Of a stretch of DNA of 64,000 nucleotides, positions 57,518 to 64,000 are shown piece after piece. The stretch spans positions 806,001-870,000 of the forward strand of contig NZ_CP123620.1 of the NCBI RefSeq assembly GCF_029873215.1, read 5' to 3'. The position numbers and the translations under genes were made by a program. The notes beneath the pieces were generated by a model. That model worked only from the letters and a program-made list of their open reading frames with translations, had not been told where the DNA came from and did not search any database. Source of the DNA: Nocardioides sp. BP30 (GTDB lineage Bacteria; Actinomycetota; Actinomycetes; Propionibacteriales; Nocardioidaceae). Numbering within the stretch: position 1 is the first letter of the stretch; every line of letters begins with the position of its first letter.

Positions 57518-58916
57518 TGTCTCAGGACATCGCGGACAGCGGACCTACGGAAACATAGGTCCGCTGTTTGGTTTTTGGGTGGTGTTGCGGGCTGGGCCGG
57601 GTGGTCGTCCGGTGGGCTGGTAGTCGCGGTTGGGGTCGATGGTCAGTTCGCGGAGGAGTTCACCGGTGGCGGCGTTGATGATGCGGACGTTGAGGTCTTC
57701 GACCAGGAGCAGGACGTAGGTTCCGGCGTAGGTTCGCCCGATGCCGATGTGGCGTAGTCGCCCATTGATGCGCAGGGCGACGTTGCCGGCTTTGCTGATC
57801 TTGTCGGTGCGGACCCGGTCGTGGGTATCGGCGCTGCGGTCGCTGCCGGGGGCGGCTTTGGGGCGCGCGTGGTAGGTCGTGGCTGGGGTTGCTCGGCGTG
57901 GCAGCGAGCGGTGTGGCAGCGAGCGGTGTGGCCGGGTGGTGTTGTACTCGATGGCGAAGCGGTCCAGCAGGGTCTGGAGTTGGTTGATGGTGGCCGCTGG
58001 GTGGTTGGGCGCGCAGCCAGTTCTTCATGGTCTGTTGGAAGCGTTCGACCTTGCCGCAGGTGGTGGGGTGGTTCGGCCGTGAGTCTTCTGGGTGATGTCG
58101 AGTCGGCGCAGCTCATGTTCGAGCATGCTGCGGCCACCGCGTCCGCCGGCGAAGCGGACGGTGTAGACCATGCCGTTGTCGGTCAGGGTGGATGCGGGAT
58201 AGCCGTGTTGGCCTGCGGCGATGCGGAAGGTGTCGGCCACGATCTTGGCGGTGATCCGGAGGTGTGCGCTGATGTGCAGGGCGTAGCGGGAGTGGTCGTC
58301 GAGTCAGGTGATGATCTCGACGTCGGCGCCCGGGGTGCCGTCTTGTTGGGTAAGGCGGTAGTGGGTGAAGTCCGATTGCCAGGTCTCGTTGGGCTGTTCG
58401 GCGACGAAGCGGATGTAGGAGGACTCGGGGCGCTTACTCGGGTCGGGTGCTATCGCGTTGTTGCGGGCCAGGATCCGGTGGATCGTGGCGCGGGACAGAT
58501 TCAGCCTGTGGTGGTGTTGCAGGTGCCAGGCGATGGTCTCCGCGCCGGCGTCGTGTCCAGCCTCGGTGAGCTGTTTGCGCAGCGCGCGCACGAGGTCGAC
58601 CACCACTGTGGGTGTCGCGTTGGGACTGGTCTTGGGGCGTCGCGAGCGGGGTTCGAACGCCGCTTCGCCGTCGGTCTTGTAGCGGCCCAGGAGCTCATAG
58701 AGCCACGATCGGGACACGCCGTAGTCGCGGGCGACTTCGGTCACGGAGCGCTTCTCCACAATGACGGCGGTGATGACCAGGCGGGCCTTTGACATCCCGC
58801 ACACCTACCGCGAGGTGTCATGACACCTGCCCGTCGCATGGGGCGAGGTGCCCGGTATTTCCTGAGACACCCTGTCCGGGGTGTCGTGCGACATGTGTCC
58901 GGTATCTCCTGAACCA
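57518..58916 (-). mobile_element. IS481-family element, degenerate
   Basis: About 1.4 kb between TGTCTCAGGACATCGCGGAC and the inverted end TGGTTCAGGAGATACCGGAC (15 of 21 positions alike). One transposase gene on the minus strand, inactivated by a stop and frame changes. It fills nearly all the space between the second and third tRNA-end copies. Confidence 0.78.
57522..58804 (-). pseudogene. IS481 transposase, broken
   Basis: The N-terminal HTH EVARDYGVSRSWLYELLGRY and the core ESSYIRFVAEQPNETWQSDF are intact, with the first catalytic Asp. After DVEIIT a TGA replaces the expected Trp (58302-58304) before LDDHSRYALHISAHL. Near 58075 the frame changes, and the C-terminal part GRLRHIGIGRTYAGTYVLLL is found in yet another frame, ending around 57522-57555. 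Confidence 0.85.
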
Positions 58917-58918
58917 GG

Positions 58919-58934
58919 ATCCTTCACCTGCCAC
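58919..58934 (+). repeat. Third, partial copy of the tRNA-Tyr 3' end (16 bp)
   Basis: ATCCTTCACCTGCCAC matches the last 16 bases of the 25-bp repeat. It starts three bases after the IS481 right end. About 65 bases from here resemble the stretch that follows the second copy, including a covarying hairpin. Confidence 0.75.
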
Positions 58935-58962
58935 CGGATGATGTCTTCAGGACATCGGCGAG

Positions 58963-58990
58963 AACGGACCTACGGAAACGTAGGTCCGTT
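58963..58990. terminator. Hairpin AACGGACCTAC/GTAGGTCCGTT
   Basis: A perfect 11-bp stem with loop GGAAAC. It follows the third tRNA-end copy and lies just past the stop of the TetR gene on the other strand, so it can terminate both. The hairpin after the second copy has CAGCGGACCTA/TAGGTCCGCTG, with paired changes that keep the stem. Confidence 0.65.
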
Positions 58991-59038
58991 CGTCATTTCC
59001 GAAGGGTCCGGGTGGGCCGTCCCGACAGGGCTCGCTGA

Positions 59039-59647
59039 TCAGCGGCCGTTCCGCACGGTCGAGCGCGTCACCCCGGCCACGATCAGGTCGGCGAGCAGCC
59101 GGTAGGCGGCGGCGTCGTCGAGGGAGGTGGCGGACTTGATCTCGCCGCGCTGGATGGCCGCCATCACGGTCCCGGCGACAGCGCCGACGAAGGCAGCGTC
59201 CAGGCTCGCGCTGGCATCCGCCTCCCGGTTCGCCGTCGCCACCAGTTCTTGGACGCGGGCAGCGGCGATCGCGGTGTTGCGCAGGTAGATCTCCCGTGCG
59301 GGCTCGAACGCCTCGAGGTCGGTGAAGAAGGCCGGCGAGGCCGGTGCGAGCTGGGCCGAGATGGCTTCGAGGTAGGTGCCGATCCGGGCGATCGGGTCGT
59401 TCTCCTCGGCGATGCGTGTCTCGACCGCCTCGGTCGCGCGGCGGAAGAAGTCGCGCACGACGGCCACGATGAGCTGCTCCTTGCTGGGCGCGACCTGGTA
59501 GAGCGTCGACTTCGAGCACTGCAACCGCGCCGACCAGTCCTCGATGCTGGCGATGCGGAACCCCTCCGCGAGGAAGAGGGCCACGAGACCGTCGAGCAGC
59601 TCGTCCCGCCGAGCCGAGCGGCGGGTGGTCGTTCCTAGCGTCACCAT
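59039..59647 (-). CDS. TetR-family regulator
   Basis: A 202-aa TetR repressor. The N-terminal HTH is LFLAEGFRIASIEDWSARLQ followed by CSKSTLYQVAPSKEQLIVAV, typical except that the usual YxHF is YQVA. The C-terminal ligand domain contains no family-specific motif I can name. The ATG at 59647 is preferred over upstream frames that enter the divergent gene. It faces the acyl-CoA dehydrogenase across 65 bases and probably regulates it. Confidence 0.88.
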   Translation of the reverse strand: MVTLGTTTRRSARRDELLDGLVALFLAEGFRIASIEDWSARLQCSKSTLYQVAPSKEQLIVAVVRDFFRRATEAVETRIAEENDPIARIGTYLEAISAQLAPASPAFFTDLEAFEPAREIYLRNTAIAAARVQELVATANREADASASLDAAFVGAVAGTVMAAIQRGEIKSATSLDDAAAYRLLADLIVAGVTRSTVRNGR

Positions 59648-59712
59648 ACCGAAAACCGTACCAGCGTCGCGACGGGAGTACAGTGATGAGTACCGCAACC
59701 CGAGGGGACGCC

Positions 59713-60852
59713 ATGCCCGCAGAGCGACTGATGCCGACACCGGAGTCGACCGACCTGATCGAGCTCACCCGCGCCATCGCCGCGCGCGAGCTGGCTCCGT
59801 ACGTCGACGAGGCCGAACGCGCCCACCGCTTCCCTCGCGAGGCCTTCCGGGCCCTGGGCCGTGCCGGCCTGCTCGGGTTGCCCTACCCCGAGGAGTACGG
59901 CGGCGGTGAGCAGCCGTACGAGGTCTACCTCCAGGTGGTCGAGGAGATCGCCTCGGCCTGGGCGGCGGTCGGCGTCGGCACGAGTGTGCACGCGCTGTCC
60001 TGCTTCGGCCTCGCGCAGGCCGGGACCGAGGAGCAGCGCAACACCTGGCTCCCCGACATGCTCGGCGGTGAGCTGCTCGGTGCGTACTGCCTCTCCGAGG
60101 CCCATGCAGGCTCGGACCCGGCGGCGATGCGGACCCGCGCCGTGCGGCACGGCGACGAGTACGTGATCGACGGCGCCAAGGCCTGGACCACCCACGGCGG
60201 CGAGGCCGACTTCTACAAGGTGATGGCGCGCACCTCCGACGACGGCGGCCGGGGGATCTCCTGCTTCCTGGTGCCGGCGGACACGCCGGGGCTGCGCGCG
60301 GACGCGCCGGAGGACAAGATGGGGCTGATGAGCTCCACCACCGCCACCATGCTCTTCGACGGTGTCCGGGTGCCGGCCGAGCGGCGCCTGGGTGCCGAGG
60401 GCCAGGGCCTTCCCATCGCGCTGGCCGGGCTCGACTCCGGTCGGCTGGGGATCGCCGCCGTCGCCACGGGAGTGGCCCAGGCCGCGCTCGACGTGGCGGT
60501 GAGCTATGCACGCGAGCGCGAGGCCTTCGGCCGTCCGATCATCCAGCACGAGGGCCTGGCCTTCCTGCTGGCCGACATGGCCGCGGCGGTCGAGTCCGCC
60601 CGGGCGACCTACCTGCACGCCGCCCGGCTCAAGGATGCCGGCCGGGCGTTCTCCCGGCAGGCGTCGATCGCGAAGATGGTCGCCACGGACAACGCGATGA
60701 AGGTCACCACCGACGCCGTCCAGGTGCTCGGGGGCGCCGGATACACGCGCGACTTCCCGGTCGAGCGCTACATGCGCGAGACCAAGGTGATGCAGATCTT
60801 CGAGGGCACCAACCAGATCCAGCGTCTGGTGATCAGCCGCACCCTGGGCTGA
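59713..60852 (+). CDS. Acyl-CoA dehydrogenase
   Basis: Oxidises acyl-CoA at the alpha-beta bond using FAD. The 379-aa protein has the family signatures YCLSEAHAGSDPAAMRT near residue 133 and the C-terminal MQIFEGTNQIQRLVISRTLG with the catalytic Glu in FEGTNQ. The ATG at 59713 has CGAGGGGA upstream; an in-frame GTG at 59683 is possible. Divergent TetR control suggests induction by a fatty-acid-derived ligand. The exact substrate chain cannot be told. Confidence 0.92.
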   Translation: MPAERLMPTPESTDLIELTRAIAARELAPYVDEAERAHRFPREAFRALGRAGLLGLPYPEEYGGGEQPYEVYLQVVEEIASAWAAVGVGTSVHALSCFGLAQAGTEEQRNTWLPDMLGGELLGAYCLSEAHAGSDPAAMRTRAVRHGDEYVIDGAKAWTTHGGEADFYKVMARTSDDGGRGISCFLVPADTPGLRADAPEDKMGLMSSTTATMLFDGVRVPAERRLGAEGQGLPIALAGLDSGRLGIAAVATGVAQAALDVAVSYAREREAFGRPIIQHEGLAFLLADMAAAVESARATYLHAARLKDAGRAFSRQASIAKMVATDNAMKVTTDAVQVLGGAGYTRDFPVERYMRETKVMQIFEGTNQIQRLVISRTLG

Positions 60853-60876
60853 CGGCCGGCCTCGAGGGGTCGCGCC

Positions 60877-61488
60877 TCAGAGATCGAAGCTCGGCACCGC
60901 CGGCGCCTCGGCCTGCAGCGCAGCGCTGATGGCGTGCATGGCGGCGCGGGCCGCCTTCTGAGCCTGGGCCGGATCGTCGTGTACGTCGGGGGCGTGGTCG
61001 CCCACGGTCTCCAGGATGGCGATCGCCAACCGCGCGGTGACGACACTGAAGATGTCGCCGTGCGGGCGGCCGAGTCGCTCGGCGACGGCCTCCTCGAGCT
61101 CGGTGCGCTCCTGGCGGACCTCGTCGTGCAACCGCATCTTCGCCGCCGGGGCTACCGCGAGGATCTCGAAGATGGCCCGGCGCTCTGCCATCTCGGCGCG
61201 GGGCGCTGTCATCAGTGCCTCGATGGCGTGCCCCAGTGCCTGTTCGAGCGGCTCCTCCGCGGGTCGTCGGCGGAACTCGGCCACCAGGTGGCCACGCAGG
61301 CTCAGCGGCGTGACGAGCAGCATCTCCTTGGTCGGGAAGTAGCGGTAGAGGGTCGAGGTCCCCACCTCGGCCGCTGCAGCGATCTCCTCCATGGTCGTCG
61401 CGTCGTACCCCTGCGTCTCGAAGAGGCGCAGCGCGGCTCTGAGGATCGTGTCGTGCGTCCGCGCCGCCTTCATCTCGCGCAAGCCCAT
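60877..61488 (-). CDS. TetR-family regulator of the MMPL transporter
   Basis: A 203-aa TetR protein. The HTH reads ALRLFETQGYDATTMEEIAA then AEVGTSTLYRYFPTKEMLLV, close to consensus (LYRYFPTKE). The ATG at 61488 is followed by GLREMKAARTHDTI. Upstream, 8 bases from the start, is a palindrome, and the divergent gene is an MMPL exporter, a common TetR-MMPL pair in actinobacteria. It ends 24 bases from the stop of the acyl-CoA dehydrogenase gene (convergent). Confidence 0.9.
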   Translation of the reverse strand: MGLREMKAARTHDTILRAALRLFETQGYDATTMEEIAAAAEVGTSTLYRYFPTKEMLLVTPLSLRGHLVAEFRRRPAEEPLEQALGHAIEALMTAPRAEMAERRAIFEILAVAPAAKMRLHDEVRQERTELEEAVAERLGRPHGDIFSVVTARLAIAILETVGDHAPDVHDDPAQAQKAARAAMHAISAALQAEAPAVPSFDL

Positions 61489-61495
61489 GGTGGTG

Positions 61496-61515
61496 AAGAT
61501 AACAGACACTATCTT
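61496..61515. promoter_or_regulatory. TetR operator candidate
   Basis: AAGATA (61496-61501) and TATCTT (61510-61515) form a perfect inverted repeat with an 8-base spacer, 8 bases upstream of the TetR ATG and 89 bases upstream of the MMPL ATG. Position and symmetry fit autoregulation plus control of the exporter. Confidence 0.6.
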
Positions 61516-61604
61516 TTGGTAGTAACTCCCACATTGGTTACGCTCAGGGTGCCGTCGGTCCCCGGTCGACGTGCCGTACGCATCCGACGAAGGGGCTTGA
61601 TCGC

Positions 61605-63863
61605 ATGGCATGGCAGCTGTTCCGGCTCGGCCGGTGGTGCTTCCGCCACCGCCGCATCGTGGTGGCCTTCTGGCTCGTCCTGCTGATCGGCGTCGGCGTC
61701 GGCTCCAAGACGTTGGCCGGCAGCACGGACGACCAGTTCACCCTCAACGGCATCGAGTCCACCCAGGCGTTCGACCTGATCAAGGCCCGTACGCCGGGCG
61801 CCGCGCCCGACGGTGCCAGCGCCCAGGTGGTGTTCCAGGCGCCGAAGGGCCAGCAGCTCACCTCTGCGTCCAACAAGGCGGCTGTGGAGCGGGCGCTCGC
61901 CCTGGTGAAGACCAAGGACGTCGTCTCGGTCGCGGACCCGTTCACCGCCGGGACGGTGTCGAAGGACGGCACCGTCGCCTACGCCTCGGTGAGCTACGCC
62001 AAGCAGGCCGTCGACCTGACCGACGCCGACAAGTCAGCCGCCGAGGCGGCCAAGGCGAGCGGCACCAAGGCCGGGCTCACCGTCGCGATCGGTGGCGACG
62101 CCTTCCAGAGCACCAGCGCCGGCGGGGCGGCCGAGGGGATCGGCATCCTGGTCGCCCTGTTCGTGCTGGTCATCACCTTCGGCTCGCTGATCGCGGCCGG
62201 GATGCCGCTGCTGACGGCGATCGTCGGGCTGGGCATCGGGCTGCTCGGGATCACCACCCTGACGGGCTTCCTCACGCTGAGCTCGACGACCTCCGCGCTC
62301 GGCAGCATGCTCGGCCTCGCCGTCGGCATCGACTACGCCCTCTTCATCATGTCCCGCTACCAGCACGAGGTCCGCAACGGACGCGACCCGGAGGAGGCGA
62401 TCGGCCGCGCCGTCGGTACGGCGGGCTCCGCCGTCGTCTTCGCCGGCCTGACGGTGATCATCGCGCTTGCCGGACTCTCGATCTGCGGCATCGGCTTCCT
62501 CACCCAGATGGGTCTCGGCGGTGCCGGCATGGTCGCCCTCGCCGTCCTGATCGCCCTCACCCTGCTGCCCGCGCTGCTCGGCTTCGCCGGCAAGCGGGTG
62601 CTCGGCGGGAAGCTGCGCTTCCTCAAGGCCCGCGACGCCGAGGGCAGTGACGACGTGCGCACCAACGGTCGCCGGTGGGTCGAGCTGGTCGCCCGGCTGC
62701 GTGTGCCGTTCCTGGTCGGCGGGATCCTCCTGGCCGCGGTGCTGTCGTTCCCGGTCACGAAGATGCAGCTCGCCCTCCCGGACAACGCCACCGCCGCCGC
62801 CGGTAGCGACCAGCGGGTCGGCTACGACCTGATCGCCGACTCCTTCGGTGCGGGCGCCAACGGACCGCTGGTGGTCGTCGTGGACACCGCCGGTGCCGGA
62901 TCGGGCCAGCAGGCGCTCGACGCGGTGAACACGGCCGTCGCCACGATCGAGGGTGTCAAGACCGACGTCGTCGCGGTGATCCCTCCGGCCGGGGCCGGCA
63001 GCGACGCCACCCCGGCCGCCCGGCAGCAGCTCGTCAAGCAGCTCGATGCGGCGCGCTACGCGACGGTGACGGTGATCCCGCGGAGCGGCCCCTCCGACCA
63101 GGCCACCAAAGATCTGGTGGGCACCATCCGCGCCGACCTCTCGGACCTGACGAGCCGGACGGGTGCGCGCGCCCTGGTCAGTGGTCAGACCGCCGTGGGC
63201 GTGGACATCTCGCAGAAGCTGACCGATGTCTTCCCGCGCTACCTGCTGGTGGTGGTCGGGCTGGCGTTCGTCCTGCTGGTGCTGGTCTTCCGCTCGATCC
63301 TGGTGCCGCTGAAGGCCGCTGTCGGCTTCCTGCTCTCGGTCGGCATCTCGCTGGGCACCACCGTGGCCGTGTTCCAGTGGGGCTGGCTCAACAACCTGAT
63401 CGGACTCGACGTGACCACCCCCGTCGTGTTCATCCTGCCGCTGCTGCTCACCGGCGTGCTCTTCGGCCTGGCGATGGACTACGAGGTCTTCCTGGTGACC
63501 CGGATGCGGGAGGCGTACGTCCACGGCGAGGAGGCTCGTGCGGCCGTCCGGACCGGCTTCAGCCACAGCGCACGCGTGGTCACCGCGGCGGCAGCGATCA
63601 TGACTGGCGTCTTCTGCGGGTTCGCGCTGGGTGACGACGTGCTGATCAAGACCATCGGGTTCGCCCTCGCGGTCGGTGTCATCGCCGACGCCTTCCTGGT
63701 CCGCATGACCCTGGTCCCGGCCCTGATGTCGATCGTGGGCAAGCACATCTGGTGGCTGCCGCGCTGGCTGGACCGGCTGCTGCCCGATCTGGACATCGAG
63801 GGCGAGAGCCTCGAGCGCCGGTTGCATGCCCAGCAGGGCGAGGCGCAGACCGCCTCGGTGTGA
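61605..63863 (+). CDS. MMPL-family RND transporter
   Basis: A 752-aa membrane exporter with two repeats of about 5-6 TM helices and large external loops. The proton-relay Asp-Tyr pairs are in AVGIDYALFIMSRYQHEVRN near residue 242 and GLAMDYEVFLVTRMREAYVH near 620. Between them is an external domain, residues 390-550. MMPL proteins export lipids, glycolipids or siderophores across the inner membrane; the substrate here is unknown. The ATG follows GAAGGGG. Controlled presumably by the divergent TetR. Confidence 0.92.
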   Translation: MAWQLFRLGRWCFRHRRIVVAFWLVLLIGVGVGSKTLAGSTDDQFTLNGIESTQAFDLIKARTPGAAPDGASAQVVFQAPKGQQLTSASNKAAVERALALVKTKDVVSVADPFTAGTVSKDGTVAYASVSYAKQAVDLTDADKSAAEAAKASGTKAGLTVAIGGDAFQSTSAGGAAEGIGILVALFVLVITFGSLIAAGMPLLTAIVGLGIGLLGITTLTGFLTLSSTTSALGSMLGLAVGIDYALFIMSRYQHEVRNGRDPEEAIGRAVGTAGSAVVFAGLTVIIALAGLSICGIGFLTQMGLGGAGMVALAVLIALTLLPALLGFAGKRVLGGKLRFLKARDAEGSDDVRTNGRRWVELVARLRVPFLVGGILLAAVLSFPVTKMQLALPDNATAAAGSDQRVGYDLIADSFGAGANGPLVVVVDTAGAGSGQQALDAVNTAVATIEGVKTDVVAVIPPAGAGSDATPAARQQLVKQLDAARYATVTVIPRSGPSDQATKDLVGTIRADLSDLTSRTGARALVSGQTAVGVDISQKLTDVFPRYLLVVVGLAFVLLVLVFRSILVPLKAAVGFLLSVGISLGTTVAVFQWGWLNNLIGLDVTTPVVFILPLLLTGVLFGLAMDYEVFLVTRMREAYVHGEEARAAVRTGFSHSARVVTAAAAIMTGVFCGFALGDDVLIKTIGFALAVGVIADAFLVRMTLVPALMSIVGKHIWWLPRWLDRLLPDLDIEGESLERRLHAQQGEAQTASV

Positions 63864-63899
63864 ACGGGTCGTTCGTGTGGACGTGGTAGAGATCCCAGG

Positions 63900-64000
63900 G
63901 TGACCAGTCGCCTCGCCAACCTCCGAGACCTCGGCAACCTGCCGCTCGCCCGTGGAGGTCGCACCCGTCCGGGGGTGCTGCTGCGCAGCGATGCCCCCTA
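63900..64000 (+). CDS. Tyrosine-protein phosphatase family protein (start only)
   Basis: From a GTG at 63900 the frame reads SRLANLRDLGNLPLARGGRT then PGVLLRSDAP before the window ends. The NLRDLGxL...GG.xRxGVLxRSD pattern is the N-terminus of the bacterial tyrosine/serine phosphatase family (PtpB-like). The catalytic CxxGKDR site would lie beyond the window. Confidence 0.75.
   Translation, partial: MTSRLANLRDLGNLPLARGGRTRPGVLLRSDAP

Noticed and set aside
58302-58304. TGA in the IS481 transposase as selenocysteine or recoding
   Set aside because: The position is Trp in relatives, there is no recoding signal, and the gene has another frame break.

Overview
The window is high-GC chromosomal DNA from an actinobacterium. 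The gene set (menaquinone pathway, 14-gene complex I, KorAB, CysTWA, leaderless GTG starts, UBP-finger fusion) fits the Nocardioidaceae, most likely a Nocardioides-like organism; the genus is an inference, not proven. Core genes are about 70% GC and tightly packed. A block at 41.1-58.9 kb is clearly foreign.

Layout. 1-8.4 kb: menA (cut by the window start) and three tandem paralogous MFS transporters on the minus strand, divergent from menE-menC-menD. 8.5-14.4 kb: a Na+/H+ antiporter fused to a UBP zinc finger, a small DUF5999 protein, an MBL-fold hydrolase, a YciI-like protein, isochorismate synthase (minus), a one-TM protein and the demethylmenaquinone methyltransferase. 14.5-30.7 kb: complete nuoA-N in canonical order, almost every junction a 4-base ATGA/GTGA overlap, ending in a polyprenyl diphosphate synthase that overlaps nuoN. 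Two abutting Rex/CRP-like palindromes precede nuoA. 30.9-38.5 kb: a secreted protein of unknown function, korBA (minus), and a sulfate ABC transporter operon. 38.6-41 kb: a cysteine-free Rrf2 regulator, a geranylgeranyl-reductase-family (MenJ-like) oxidoreductase, YajQ, and tRNA-Tyr(GTA).

41.1-58.9 kb is a decayed, layered genomic island at the tRNA-Tyr 3' end. A 25-bp copy of the tRNA end recurs at 57486-57510 and a 16-bp copy at 58919-58934. The island holds two different integrase remnants, an excisionase remnant, several toxin-antitoxin-like modules (HTH-nucleotidyltransferase with a truncated HEPN partner, two DUF433 antitoxins with one intact and one fragmentary DUF5615 toxin), damaged IS21, IS3 and IS481 copies, and a 6.7-kb secreted RHS/YD-repeat protein of visibly lower GC. 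A small two-TM membrane protein follows the RHS gene and is a candidate immunity protein. This pair is the best candidate for an undescribed system here.

59.0-64 kb returns to core-like DNA: TetR divergent from an acyl-CoA dehydrogenase, a second TetR divergent from an MMPL transporter, and the start of a tyrosine phosphatase.

Functionally, much of the core segment builds and uses the menaquinone respiratory chain: isochorismate synthase, MenD, MenC and MenE lead towards DHNA, MenA prenylates it with the chain made by the polyprenyl synthase, MenG methylates it, the MenJ-like enzyme may saturate the tail, and NDH-1 reduces the quinone. MenB and MenH are not in the window.
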